From: Polytrichum commune
Taxonomy: Eukaryota > Streptophyta > Polytrichopsida > Polytrichales > Polytrichaceae
NCBI GenBank assembly: GCA_950295325.1
Contig: OX485808.1
Coordinates: 3,660,501-3,724,500 of the forward strand
DNA: 64,000 nt
Direction of reading: 5' to 3'
The notes below the pieces were generated by a model. It made no database searches and had not been told where the DNA came from. It saw only the letters and a program-made list of their open reading frames with translations. Of the stretch, positions 13,588 to 25,747 are shown one piece after another; position 1 is the stretch's first letter, and every line of letters starts with the position of its first letter. The translations under genes and the position numbers were made by a program.

Positions 13588-15719
13588 TTTAAGGAATTAC
13601 GGATAAAGAGGAGATTCCACCTTCAACTTTACACGAGTGTCACAAATCCAAATGTTAAACATGCTACCAACCACCGACATGGAAGTTCAAGTGAACGTTG
13701 GTTGACATTAGACCCTCAAGCTTAGGTAATGTGTTATATGTGAAGTACGAAGGGGGAGAAAGTATAATGAAGTTATTAGCCTACTATAGGAACACACGGA
13801 TCCCATGTGAGCTCTATAGGGTGGGCAAAGAGGCCCGTCAAGTAAGGTGGCACCACCACACGTCCAATTGCCAAATGTCCCCATCTCACCGTCGTCCTCC
13901 TTTGTAAGTTTGTCGGTCGAGGTCTTCTACTTTTTACGGTGGCTAAGTTACGTTAAGTTACACTCTCCTCATTCATGTTCATTTTCACACCCGTATCGAT
14001 ATCAAGTCAATTGAGCCGACACTCCTTTCCCTTTCATCTTTCTAAATTTATTAGCTTCGTTGCCCTTGCAACAACCACCGTCCTATAAAGTTGGCCACAA
14101 TAAAGCGAAGTAATGAAAGCCGCTAACGTTTTTTGAAAATTATCGGACCCGTTCGATTTTTTTGAGTTCCAATTCCAATACTATCTTAGGCATATGCGGG
14201 TGTTATTCGGCTACTTTTCTTGATTGAACGCGGTCATATTTGATTGGTGTGGTGTTAGGCGAGGGTCGAAGATCAAACACCACAAAAGCACATGTTGAGA
14301 AAATATTGAATAACGTCTTCAATTTTTAACAACTATTTCACACTCAAAAGTGAACACAATTGGGAGGAGGACATGTTTATTCAATCAAAGAATCACCAAA
14401 CATGCAACTCTGAGAAACATAACTCAATAAAGGAAGATCCAAATTTTTTTAAAGAAATTGTTGATATTTTATTATAGATTTGCTAATGCGAGGCAAGTTT
14501 CAATGTCTAAATCTAATCAATAGAAGTTGGGAAACATGCAAAAATGAACCGAATAACATCCACATACCATGTATGGGATCCAAAACATTGTATGGAGGTG
14601 TTCAAGGTTACTTACTATTATTTTAAGTTGAAAATGTCATAAATAATTTCATCTAGGTTCAATCCACTTATCGATTGTATTCTTTTAATCGGGCCATACG
14701 ATTATGTACCCAAAAAAAGATTTGCTACTTTCTCTTTGAAGCGGTTTGTGTTACATATAAGTTCGATGTCATAGACCAAGTGAACCGTAGAGCTCAAGTA
14801 TTCTTATTTTTAGACATTTTAGCAAATAGATTTGGGTCTTAAGACTCCGAATTATTCTATTGAGTTTGTTTTAGTTGAATTAACTATACATTATAGAGTC
14901 AAATTTTTATTGCACATCTAATGGTAGGTGTTGGGAAACAAAATCCTCTAAAGACCATGTAGCTTAGCTTACCCTAGAAGTCCCCTCTCTGGCGGTTGTA
15001 GAATTTACTTTTGCCATTGGCGCATTCAATTTCACCCAAAAGAGAAAAACAACACCCATAAGGTGGTAAAACCAACACCCACTCATAACGAATACCCTAA
15101 AATCTTGCACGATGAGTACATGTTGGTTTTCAGAATGTCCACCACCTTAACATTGAGCTCATGTGTTTGTCATCAGTCATCTACAAACAAATCTTCAAAC
15201 CCTTCTAACTCTTGCACACAAAGTAAGACATGCTTTCCTACATCGAACTCCCATATTAGTTGCTAACGATATTCAACTTTTGGACCTAATATCAGTGCAC
15301 ATTTTCAGTGCTCAAACTGACCATTTGAGCAACATCTACCTAATATTAAATAATCCAAATCTACATCCACGAGATAGACGTGCTCAATTCGGTTCTTGAT
15401 CTTTATCAAATACCTATATTTGAGTGGTATACGATTAGGTGAAACTCCAAGAACAACTACGAAAAAGACTATGTGCTTAAAAAAGATTGAACTACGTGTT
15501 CAAAATATGATAAGCATTATTAGACATAACATTCAATACAATCAAAGGGGGACCAATGTAACCATTTGATGAGCTAAGAACATTCACTTTGATGATGGAT
15601 AAGATATTCATATGAGCTCCAAAAATGTATGAGCAAAGTGACTACGATGACAATTTAGATTTCGTGACCGTCGCTTATTAATCTCGGGTTCACATCCTAG
15701 GAAATGTGGGCTAGTCGGA
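13588..15719. other. Intergenic DNA, no gene recognised
   Basis: Short open frames only. The segment 14175-14285 is a diverged direct copy of 41470-41575 (shared blocks ttgattgaac, atatttgattggtg and ggttaggcgag in the same order), so at least that part is an old dispersed repeat. Confidence 0.5.
14175..14285. repeat. Dispersed repeat pair with 41470-41575
   Basis: The two segments share gggtgttatt, ttgattgaac, atatttgattggtg and gttaggcgagg in collinear order. Non-coding, element type unknown. Confidence 0.6.
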
Positions 15720-15757
15720 AAGGAAAAAAAGAAAAGAAAAAGAAAAAGAAAAAGAAG
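15720..15757. repeat. (AAAAAG)n purine tract
   Basis: Imperfect run of A5G units, directly visible. Confidence 0.85.
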
Positions 15758-15846
15758 AATCAACCATTTGATACTCACCTCCCTTAGTAACACACCACGA
15801 CTTGCAAGGCAAGAATCGTGTTGAACGAATTAACGTTCGGTAGTAA

Positions 15847-15860
15847 CTCCCTCCGTTCCC
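15847..15860 (+). mobile_element. Stowaway-like terminal motif, single end
   Basis: The 14-mer ctccctccgttccc resembles the conserved terminus of plant Stowaway (Tc1/mariner-type) MITEs, which begin CTCCCTCCGT next to a TA. Here the upstream bases are gtaa, so the TA is one base off. I did not find the matching inverted end downstream, so this may be a truncated element or coincidence. Confidence 0.25.
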
Positions 15861-16659
15861 GGCCAATCTACTTCGAGTTATTGGGATTATTTTAATGGTC
15901 TCTATACCGGCTGCCGACAACCCGTACTAAGAGTGACGGAATTCTTGCTCCCCTTCCTCGCCCCTATTGATGCCTCGCGTCCCTTTTAGGCACTTGCCGT
16001 AAAATTAATTTTTATCTCACTTGTAAAGTACGTATTACTACGGTCACCAAATGCACATTTTCCTCCCCCCCCCCCCTTCACCTTGCCCCGTCCGGCCTGG
16101 GCTACGGTGAATCGGTGAAGGTTAAAAACACTTACTGGGGGAAGGGGGGAGGGGGGAGGGTGAAAATGTTAATTTTTATTGTAGGTTGTGGGGGTTATTA
16201 TTTTGAATCATATGTTTGGACCTGTTTCCAAAATTCAAAGCATTGCATTCGAGTGATTGTTTCATATTTAAAGGAACACGCATTCTATGTAATAAGGAAA
16301 GTTTTATGTGGAAGTTGTAATAAAAATTTCAACATGATTGGACCGTGTTTTGATTAGTTATGGATTTTCTTCATGTAAAAAGGTTAAAATTGAAAACAAA
16401 ATAGATTGTAAGCATAAATGTTCATCCAGATTTTCATTTGTGGTAGAGATAATATGTATTTCATTAGTTAGTAGAATGTTTAGAGGAGAAAATTGCAAGA
16501 GGCACGTGATTGAAGCATCCCTAGTAATTAGTTCACATTTTAGTTTTACACATTAGATCTTTTGCTCAATCCCAATGCTCAAAAGATGCATCGTAACTTA
16601 CTTAAACATATCATGAAAGGGAGTATCTCCAACATAAGTTTGACAAATGATGGTGTGGC

Positions 16660-17190
16660 TCCTTGACTAGAAATCAACCACTTTGTGGTTACCTGTGCAT
16701 TTCAGGGCCAAGCTAGATTGACCCTAAATTGAGGTCAAAGACTTGGAATTAGTCTATGGAGATTAAATTTGGGATGAATCAACAACCAACTTATAAGGGG
16801 CCAATTTTTCCTATCACCCCCTCCACAAGTGTTAGAAAACCATTTTGACCTACCATGGGAGGGTGAAACATAGAGGAACATTGGGTGAAATGTTCACAAC
16901 ACCTACCAAGGGAGAAGGTGATCTAGGGAAGGGAAGGGAGCAAAAGCTTATTATTATTGTAGAAACGTGTCGCTACTTTTGGTTAACCGGATCTCTAATT
17001 TGGGGCTAGAGACATCAATTAGTCTAGTGAGTTCATCGGGATGAATCAACAACCAATTTTTTGAGAGTTTGTTCTTACTATTACAACCTGGGTAGGTGTT
17101 AAGAAACCAAACTAGAAACATTGTATATCTTGACCAATTTTAGTTTAACGTGACCCATGTGAATTGAATCAACAACAAACATGTAGGGGG
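16660..17190. repeat. Dispersed repeat family G, copy 1
   Basis: The phrase gggatgaatcaacaaccaa occurs twice here (about 16772 and 17038), each preceded by ttagtct. The segment also contains cacctaccaagggagaaggtg. Related phrases occur at about 20000-20680 and 43900-44440 (cacctactgaaggggagggtg). It is probably an old, internally duplicated repeat; no coding potential seen. Confidence 0.4.
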
Positions 17191-17278
17191 CATGTTATAG
17201 TATTTTGAAATGTTATAACTTTTGGATATGGAATTCAAATAAGACACACTTTGGTGCATAGAATTCCCTTGTCAAATG

Positions 17279-17889
17279 CTAATGATAATCATTTGAAATA
17301 TTGATATAATTGCTTAGTATGCATACATGTAGTGAATTGTAGTTTACCATGTTACCACTCTCACATGGATGCAAAAGTTTAACATCATAGATGTAATTCA
17401 TCAAGATTAGATGGAATCGTTGGGTTGGCTTGAGTGTATAGTTGTTCAAAGGGAATACATTGGCACACCTTCCATGTACGTTACAAAGAGTGTTCTTTCG
17501 ATTGGAAGTCCTCCAATTGCTTGATAATTTATTTTGCAGCGGATGAATGTGCATGACAAGAAATTGGAGGTATTTTAGGTGTAAGTAGCCCAAAAGCTTA
17601 CTGCTACATCTTACCAAAAAAACTTTTTGTCATAATCTAACAAAAAGTCAAAAATGTCAAAACCACGTAAAGTTTTCAAAAGGGTAACCTTTATGTAGAT
17701 TGCATACTACTTCAAAGATGTTACGTTTGATGAACGAGAGGTACACTATCATGTGACCATCTACTCTCGCCTCATGTTTTTGAGCAATATGTCATACATA
17801 TCCTTCGAACGATACAATCACCGAGCTAGTCTCCAGCGCATGCCATCACCAAGCCACATACGAAGATACTTCTCATCCATCAAACATAC
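17279..17889. other. Intergenic DNA, no gene recognised
   Basis: A 112-codon minus frame (17279-17617) has no recognisable motif. From about 17715 the sequence resembles 43040-43090 (gaacgagaggtac), so the flank of the following tandem array is itself a dispersed repeat. Confidence 0.45.
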
Positions 17890-18607
17890 AAAAAAACTCG
17901 GATCCCCTATAAGTTCATCGTCAAATGATCAAGCTCAAACGACTCCACTAATTCAAGATTCTCAAAACCTAATCCCTCCGTCAACTCAACTAAACTCTTT
18001 TAAAGGAAAAACCCTATGAAAAAACTCGGATCCCCTATAAGTTCATTGTCAAATGATCAAGCTCAAACAACTTGGACTCCACTAATTCAAGATTCTCAAA
18101 ACCTAATCCCTCCGTCAACTCAACTAAACTCTTTTAAAGGAAAAACCCTATGAAAAAACTTGGATCCCCTATAAGTTCATTGTCAAATGATCAAGCTCAA
18201 ACAACTTGGACTCCACTAATTCAAGATTCTCAAAACCTAATCCCTCCGTCAACTCAACTAAACTCTTTTAAAGAAAAAACCCTCCGAAAAAACTCGGATC
18301 CCCTATAAGTTCGTCGCCAAATGATCAAGCTCAAACGACTTGGACTCCACTAATTCAAGATTCTTGAAACCTAATCCCTCCGAAAAAACTCAGATCCCCT
18401 ATAAGTTCGTTGTCAAATGATCAAGCTGAAACGACTTGAACTCCACTAATTCAAGATTCTTGAAACCTAATCCCTCCGAAAAAACTCGGATTCCCTATAA
18501 GTTTGTCGTCAAATGATCAAGCTCAAATGACTTGGACTCCACTAATTCAAGATTCTCGAAACCTAATCCCTCCGTCAATTCAACTAAACTCTTTAAAAGA
18601 AAAACCC
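17890..18607. repeat. Tandem array, six units of two lengths
   Basis: Units begin with aaaaaactcggatccccta at about 17890, 18018, 18152, 18286, 18382 and 18478. Spacings are 128, 134, 134, 96 and 96, and the last unit is about 129 bp. The 96 bp units lack a block of about 38 bp (gtcaactcaactaaactctt and its continuation) present in the others. Unit 1 lacks 6 bp (acttgg). The array is in a minisatellite size range. Diverged single relatives lie at 24340-24420 and 42910-43075, so the unit probably arose from a dispersed repeat. Frames through it (up to 150 codons) are by-products of the repeat. Confidence 0.9.
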
Positions 18608-19200
18608 CCCAAACTACATACACTACTACTTCTTTGGGACTTTCACATTGGATGAATGAAAGAGCAACACACACTCATATGCAACAATCCACCCCCCCCC
18701 CTCCCCCAAAACCCGGGCCCTTTTCCTTCTTAACCCCCAAGAACCTCGAAACCCGTAACCGACTTAAAAAGCATGCAAAAAAGTACCCCCCCCCCTCCCT
18801 TCCTCCGGTAAGTAACTTACCCTCCAATTTTTCACCCACGTACGTATACAAGTACCCCGTGTACGCCAGACAGCAATCATACGCCGTAGAGGAGGGCCAC
18901 CTAGGTAACTATCCCAACACACACACTTACCAGACAGTAAAAAAAAAGTACTGTATTTACCCACCCTCCCCCTTTTGGTACTGAAATACTTACCCTTACC
19001 CCCTCATCATTTTTACTTACCCCTGTACCTTGGGCGTAGTGGGGGGTATTTTCCCCCATCATACGGAATAGAGGGATAAAAATACACCGTATCCGTATAC
19101 TAGTCGTATACCCGCCCCATCATCAGTTTTACCCCCCTGTACATTGTGATGAGGCCCGATTTACCCGCAGGGGTAGAACTAGGGGGGGTCCTCTAGTATC
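18608..19200. other. C-rich, low-complexity segment
   Basis: Many short runs of C, often as TACCCC, with C10 runs at 18692-18701 and 18786-18795. Several gtatac/gtac-rich words occur. A 150-codon plus frame (18532-18984) crosses the end of the tandem array and this C-rich tract, and is proline/threonine-rich for that reason. No gene is supported. Confidence 0.6.
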
Positions 19201-20955
19201 TACACCTCTCGTAGATTTTGGGTGCGCCGCCATCCTTTATTTCTGAGCCTTCTTTATTTATTGTGGACGTTTTTATTGATTTATTTAGTAAGTAAGTTTT
19301 GTAGGGTTGGGAGGTTTTGGATCGGTGGGTTTCTTTTTGGTTTTTGGGCCGGGTTTTCGACAGGGGATAATGAATGGGGCGAATCGACTGTGTAGTTGTG
19401 AATGGAAGTGGTTGGGTTTTGAGGAATAACCGGTTATTGTTCAAGGCTTTGGGGAAAATCGCCGGTCGGTTTGGAAGATATAAACTTTAGATTAACAAGA
19501 AAACAGTAGAACCGTAAGGCTCTATCCTTTACTATGAAAGATTACAATTGTAGTTGTCCACTTTGCTCATGCCAGTCCATGGCTATTTATTATGCTTATA
19601 ATCAAACCTTTCTTGGATTTTGAGCACTTTCTTCTCAAATGCGGGTCAAGGATTGAAGTTACTCATTTATCACCCGGATTTTTAGAAACAAATTATTAAT
19701 AACTACCAAAATAACTATAGTTATATATAGATATATATAGATAGATAGTTAACATCCACATTAAATAAACTTGACCAAAAATAACAAGAACAAGTAACGT
19801 CCAAGTGTGAATGCAAAGTGGTTAGGAAATTTGCTCCTAAAACAAAGAAGTCGATGCATAGTCTTAGTCCTACAAACAAAGCCAATAAAGAAAACCGAAA
19901 GATTGACAACTTGTAATCCGGTAAGAACTAGGGTTTTGAGTGGCAATGCCTAAGAGTCTTCTTGGACATTGGATAGGGAATTGCTTGGTTTAATAACACC
20001 TACCAAGGGGTCGTTGTTGAAAACCTAACCTCTATAGGTTTTATTGATGGATGGAACCCAAGGTAGGGTCACTTTACTAGAGGCTTGAGGGCCCTTGACC
20101 CATGGTCTACAACTTATGTGATTGGTCAAGGAGTTGGAAACAGTCCAAGTTTAGTTTACAGTAGACTTTGAAGGCATGAGTGATCAAAGAGTTTTCAAAT
20201 GGATGAAAAATCTACATGGCATCTTACATGGCAACAAGTGGATAACGGTTCATGGTATGATGGATGTTGCGTTCGCTCTGTCAAAAACTAGTAGGTCTAG
20301 CGCTAATCTAGGGGCCATGGCGATCAATTGAATTGTCATGGGCTGCTAGAAATATTATATTGCTATGGTGGGGACCCGAACTCGAACACATGTTGCGGTC
20401 CCAAGATTGGGGAGCCATTAATTGCAAAATTAGATTTCTATTTCCCATGGTACAACATGTGGATAATTCTTAAGGGCCTCTAGATTCTCATGGTCACGGC
20501 TCTTAATATGAGGGTAAACCGGCCCTTAAGCCCAATATAATGATTTGAGGTCTCTAATCTTGAATTAGAGGTTGTTTTTGGTAAGAAATAGACAATTCCC
20601 GGAATCTACAATAGTAATGAACATTGTCCCAAGGTTTGTCCTCCCCCATGATGAGTAGGTGTTGTGAATATTCACCCAACGGCTTGGGCGTAGGCTTTGT
20701 GGCATACATGTTCACTCATCCATTGTGGATGAATGGGCTCTAAGCCTAGTAAAAATAATGCCCTACAAGAAGAGAGTTGGGCATTTCTTGGTAAGAACTA
20801 AGCTTATATTCAAGCATAGTCATATTCAGAAAACATCCTCCATACAGAGGCCATTCCATTCATATACATATCTTTGTACTATTAACAAAAACCCGGGTGG
20901 GTGGGTGGGATCCCTCCTCATTTCAGTACAATGCATGTCTTAGTAACTCTATCAT
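19201..20955. other. Intergenic DNA with old repeat fragments
   Basis: No gene recognised. 20000-20680 carries family-G phrases. 20693-20760 has actcatccattgtggatgaa followed by gggctcta, the left end of the E-type repeat seen complete at 46 kb. A TA/GATA-rich stretch lies at about 19720-19750. Confidence 0.5.
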
Positions 20956-21398
20956 ATGGTGTAACCATGGGTTCACGGGGGGATCACTCCATTGTCAAGT
21001 TGAACACCACGTGCGGCCAAAAAAAATCTTCTTTTGGTAAGTTGCACCACCAAAATGGGTAAAAATTTTATCAATTTTTTTTCATGAGTAGATATACACA
21101 GTACCTATGACATATTTAAAAGTGGTAACTAAATTTGATGATTTTTTTTCATAAAACATACCGTTTCTAACTAGAATGACACAAAATTGAACTTAAAAAT
21201 TTACTAAAAAAAATAAAGATGACTAAAAATTTAAAAAATATATGTACAAAAGATACTATCAATGGTTATGTATATGTAGAAAAAATATCATAAATTTTAA
21301 AATTATATATGGCATGTAATATAGGGGTAGCAAACTTTGTCCGCACGTGGTGTCAACTTGACAATGAAGTGACCTCCCCGTGCATGGGTTGACACCAT
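20956..21398. mobile_element. MITE with about 65 bp inverted termini
   Basis: The left terminus (20956-21019) begins atggtgtaaccatgggttca and includes cattgtcaagttgaacacca and cgtgcgg. The right terminus, reverse-complemented, begins atggtgtcaacccatgcacg and includes cattgtcaagttgacaccac and gtgcgga. The two are nearly identical with small gaps. The interior is very AT-rich and non-coding. This is a non-autonomous DNA-transposon structure. The superfamily is open because no confident target duplication is visible. Confidence 0.8.
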
Positions 21399-21637
21399 CT
21401 ATTGTATGCAACTCATACTCAACTAACTCTACACACCTTGTATGTACTAAACAACTTATAGTCAAAAACTTGAAAGGACCTTTGTCACCATATGCACTTC
21501 AAAATATAACCCAATAATCAATATATGTGTAAGTATTCACTTTCTTCATCACGGAATACATACAGTATATGAGCACTAAGTGTACGAACCCAAAAAGATA
21601 AGCAAAACCTAAGGATGTCGTTCAAAATTGTGAAGGG

Positions 21638-21748
21638 TCTGCCTCACATGTGCCCATACAAGCAACCAACAAGAAATGAGGATTAGTCACGTACACGAGG
21701 TGAATAACAGCAGAACCCAATTGTTATATATGTCACACAATCATACAA
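21638..21748. repeat. Dispersed repeat pair with 52399-52509
   Basis: Both copies read tgcctcacatgtgcccat, then aaccaaca, then tgaggatt.gt..cgtacacga, then cccaattgt, then atgtcacac in the same order and spacing. Non-coding and diverged. Confidence 0.7.
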
Positions 21749-22124
21749 CAATACACCTATTGATTTTGCATTACCACATACTCCAAAAAAGAGTATTCTA
21801 CCTGTTCCTTTGCCATTGAAGTTTCTTGTGGGGCCGGATTGAAGCACTTAGCCTAAATCACCCACTAGTTAACTTCCTCTACCCTAATCACAGAGTTTAC
21901 CAAAGATAAACGCCTAGTGCAATATAACCTTTGAGTGAAAGGGTACTTTCTCAAGCCCTTGCTCTTATTATAAGATTAGGTTTTCAACCGTGTCCGTAGA
22001 TACAATGAGCAGAATCTATGGCGGACAATAGTTAGGTAGAGCTCTTCTAACCCTAAGGTACTTACCCTTTAAAGATTATATTTACTGAGCTCAGTAATTT
22101 ATGTATGGCAAGGTAAAAATAAAG

Positions 22125-22167
<43 letters not shown>
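22125..22167. repeat. (TA)n(GA)n compound microsatellite
   Basis: About eleven TA units followed directly by about ten GA units. Confidence 0.95.
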
Positions 22168-22298
22168 GTCAATTCATTCCAACTCAACATAACTTGAGGA
22201 AATTGGGGTTTTTGATTCCATGTTTAGAGTCAAACGATCTAAATACAAATGTTTGCACGTTTACCTTCATAATGGATGAGTTCATGTAGACACCATAA

Positions 22299-22519
22299 CA
22301 CCGTTTATGATATTCAATGTCACCTACTATTCAGGGTTACAGATTTCTTTAACAACTTCTTGTTAGTGTAAACTTTCTACCAAACAAAATGTTAATGTTC
22401 TATAGTGTCCAAACACCCAATTTGACATTTGTTGGTAAAAAATGAAATATCCAGTAAAATATTATAGCAATAGTAACATAACTCCGAATAGTAAATGACA
22501 CCAAATACCATAAACGGTG
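22299..22519. mobile_element. MITE family B, copy 1
   Basis: A perfect terminal inverted repeat of 11 bp (caccgtttatg / cataaacggtg) continues imperfectly inward through tattcaatgtcacctactat against atagtaaatgacaccaaata. The element is 221 bp, AT-rich and non-coding. Its left flank (22171-22298) is the right part of an E-type repeat (aatggatgagttcatgtaga). The same termini recur on element C (46339-46920) and copy B2 (55774-55974). Confidence 0.75.
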
Positions 22520-22667
22520 GAGCTAGATAAGATTGTTGCATATGAGTACATACCTTTCATATACCTACGTTCAAATGAAATCTCGCTAGAAGGTTGTGGT
22601 TGCTTCATTCCTAACATGTCTCACTAACCCATTTTCAAAATTTGAGAATATGTTTTGAATGTCGAAC

Positions 22668-22708
22668 TATCTATCTATCCATGCATCCATCCATCCATCT
22701 ATCAATCG
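22668..22708. repeat. (CATC)n / (CTAT)n microsatellite
   Basis: Imperfect run of ctat and catc tetramers. Confidence 0.8.
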
Positions 22709-22832
22709 ATAAACTCCGTTGTATTTGTTATTTCGAACATTTGTTTTTAGATGAATGAGAGGTGTGCTTGTTTATACTTTAGGGTTGGGGTGGAAGCATA
22801 ATTCTCACTTGTCGACAAAATAGATATCTCAC

Positions 22833-22862
22833 GGGTTTAGGGTTTTAGGGTTTTAGGGTTTT
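22833..22862 (+). repeat. Telomere-like TTT(T)AGGG tract
   Basis: One TTTAGGG unit and two TTTTAGGG units in tandem, flanked by partial units. TTTAGGG is the usual plant telomere repeat and TTTTAGGG is the variant known in Chlamydomonas. In plants, short telo-box copies also occur in promoters. The downstream segment to about 23050 is relatively CpG-rich but shows no recognisable exon. Confidence 0.6.
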
Positions 22863-23324
22863 GTGCACGTGTTGACGGTGGCCGCCGGGTTCCATCTTAT
22901 CAGGCGAAGGTACTACGGAAAGGGATGAGCCTTGTGAAGCGTTGGCTGATTCAAACCGGCCGAATCGATGGGTGGAGCTTGAAATTTGAGTTGGCTAAGC
23001 TCACTTCAAATTTGCGGTTTGAATTTGAATCGTGAAACCGGTTGATGAATCACTTCAAGAAGGGGAGCAGTTTGAATTGAGGCTCACATGCAACAAAAGC
23101 AACATCCCCGTCGTATCATTTACGCTAGTAGAGTGATTTAAAACGTAAAGTGTTTCTAAGCGACACGATTGAATGAAATGACTTGAGACTTGTATTCGTA
23201 AGGTGTTGAATGACGTAAGTTTGGGAAGAAAGTCACTCTTATCAAAATTGTTGACTCAAACAAGTGGATGAATGCTTGTCTATTAGTTGTACAACCTTGA
23301 TCGAAATTAGAAATCACCTATATT

Positions 23325-23505
23325 GATATGTGCAATTAGGTTGCATTTGAGAATAGGTTGTCGCTTTATCCATGCAAGTTACCTTGGGTCAAAATCATAT
23401 TACAAAACTTTTAACTTTTTCCAACAACTGTAGGAAAATGAGAATTCATGAAATTTGTTGTCGTGGTAATAAAGTTTCCAAATAGTGTGGAATATCAAGA
23501 CGATT
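23325..23505. repeat. Dispersed repeat pair with 60300-60490
   Basis: Shared collinear blocks are: attaggttgc, ccatgcaa.ttaccttgggt, caaaat.a.attacaaa, and later gtgtggaatat/gaatgtggaatgtt. A shorter relative (atgtgcaattaggt.. ccttcacaaatagg) is at about 37698-37730. Non-coding. Confidence 0.65.
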
Positions 23506-25107
23506 AGCAAATCCAAACCCTGCCCTTAGTCATTTGTTTAAAAAGAACTGAAGTTCTTGTGAATCATAGAATCGTATCAATTATCGGAGTGAAGATCGTT
23601 GTGCTCGTCAAAGTGGTACATAAGTCTCCCACCGATTCAAGTCGACTTTTGAACTTGTGTGGTCCACTAGATGGGAACAACTCAATAATTGAGCATCTAC
23701 GCGAATTCTCTTGCCAAAATGTGCAAATCACAATAGGCTAGCCACCTTGCAATTGGGGCATGTCAGTTCTCCCATAATTCAAATCACATATATGCAAAGA
23801 ATTCCTCAAAAATTCGAGAGTGTCCAAATGTGGAGCTGAACGGTCGATGTGAGCACAAAAACCATTTCTACATGAACACCAATTTTTTTTCTTTCACTTA
23901 TACCAAAATAAACATCTTTGATGTTCATGCAAAACTTGCATCGAAGTGGCAACTATTGATTGGAGTCAACACCTCACATGAGCTCCCTACAACAACAACA
24001 TGACCACTTCCCACTTTGACATATATTTACACATTCTAATCATCTACAAATTGCATTGTACATGTGTCTATATGTAGATATCCATGTTGGTATGATGTTT
24101 GTAGATAAATTAATTGTGGATGAATGAGTTAGGTGGGGTTAATGCAAGGAAGAAATCGTCCATCAATCAGAAATTGGTTGCTTGGGAAGTTATGGGTTAA
24201 CAATCATACATGACACACAATGGTGTACATTTTTGAGAGTCGACTTTTTGCCTTGTTTCACGTTGACAAGTCGCTAGAAGGAATCGGCGAGAGGGAATTG
24301 TCATAATACAAGCATGCCTCTCACTATCGAACATCAAACCTCGACCCCCTTTATGTTTGTGTTCGATTCATCTCAATTAACATCACCTAGATTCATTTCG
24401 AGTCTTTGAACTTCATTTTAGTGTTAAATAAACTAGGGAAAAACAACGTCCAAATTGCATACCATTTCAATGCTATAATTATGTTGGATGAACAAGGAGA
24501 TAAGTCTCTATGTCACAATCTCCTCTTGTCAAAGGAACCTTTCAATAACACCTACGAGAATCATACTAACGGCTTAGGAATTGTGATGTCCATGGAAACT
24601 CCTTGGAACCCATAGTATTATTGAGTGTTGGCATAACTAAAGCAAAGGATATCCAATTCCCAATCCGGTTCTTGCTTATGCAACACCAAGCTCCATTGTG
24701 TAAACCTAACCGGATAACACCACAAACCCCAAACCCGGGGCCCACCACTCCGCCACGCCGTTAGTTTGAAGTGTTGGATGGATGAAAATTTGAAGTGGAT
24801 GGATGGATGATAGTGTTTGGGGGGGGGGGGGGGATGGGCATGAAAGGAGGGGATGTTGACCCTAGATTGCCATTATCTTGGGCTTCTGACTAATTGGATT
24901 TGCGGCCGATAACAGACTGTCAGAAGGCAAAGGGAAGAGGGGCCGGCCGGAATGGCAGGGGGGGCCTGGCACCTTTGGATTTTGTGGATCCCGGGCAGCT
25001 AATTCATTCAAAATTATTATGGCGTAATGTGTGTGTCCCTATTATGTGCAGTGTCCGGGCAGATTTGGGCACGTTAATCAGTCCGAATTCCGGACTCTTT
25101 CCACCTA
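23506..25107. other. Intergenic DNA, no gene recognised
   Basis: Short open frames only. 24340-24420 is a diverged relative of the tandem unit at 18 kb. A G15 run lies at 24819-24833. 24890-25010 is GC-richer (ggggccggccgg). Confidence 0.45.
24819..24833. repeat. poly-G run (15)
   Basis: Perfect G15, preceded by a short (GGAT)n stretch. Confidence 0.95.
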
Positions 25108-25312
25108 CGGTCAGGGAGAACCGGCCGTTAGTTCCGGACACACCGGTTGAGTTTGAGAATTAACCACCGGTTGAAGTTGGAGACTTCGGGACGAATTACC
25201 GGTCGGTTTTTGAGGAGTTTATAGAATATACCCCAATTTAATAAAGGAAACCCGGAGGGTGTCCACATGTGACCGGCTGGACTTGCAAACACTAGGATCT
25301 CAACCGATTAAG
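25108..25312. mobile_element. FB1 fragment, right arm only
   Basis: Matches the right arm of the complete FB1 element from the centre outwards: cagggagaaccggccgttag, then accggttgaagttggaga, then tatagaatataccccaattt, then cttgcaaacactaggatctc. The left arm is absent, so it is truncated. Confidence 0.7.
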
Positions 25313-25747
25313 GTTGAAATACCAAAGCTTGTGGAAATAAGGTGATTCATTCGCATTGAAGATCTGGTGTGACAATCGTGAGATAATTTTCCAAGATAGA
25401 TGAGAAGGATTCATGAAGAATGAATGCAAGTTGTTTCGTATTTTCCTGCCCTGTAGAAAAAAATGCTACAGTTTTTCAAAGTGGAAAGTTGTCCAACCCC
25501 CTACTCGTTCAGTAGATTCTCCCTGCACCGAACATGGTAATCCGCATTTCCATACAGAACATCGCCTAAATCGGTTACCTCATGAGTACATTAACACTTG
25601 ACTCCCAGTGGTTACACTAAGTGTGCGCGCATTGAAGTTGCCGCCGAGCCATGATCTGTTTCAGAAATGGCACTTCACCATTATGATGGCGGTCTAGTGC
25701 ATGGCTAGAGGGTGGTTAATGGGTTACGGTATTTCTATCGTACTGAT

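Noticed and set aside
17890-18607. CRISPR-like regular repeat
   Set aside because: Units are about 96-134 bp and repeat throughout, with no unique spacers; it is a tandem array in eukaryotic-looking DNA.
18532-18984. 150-codon proline/threonine-rich plus frame
   Set aside because: It starts in the last unit of a tandem array and continues through C-rich low-complexity sequence.
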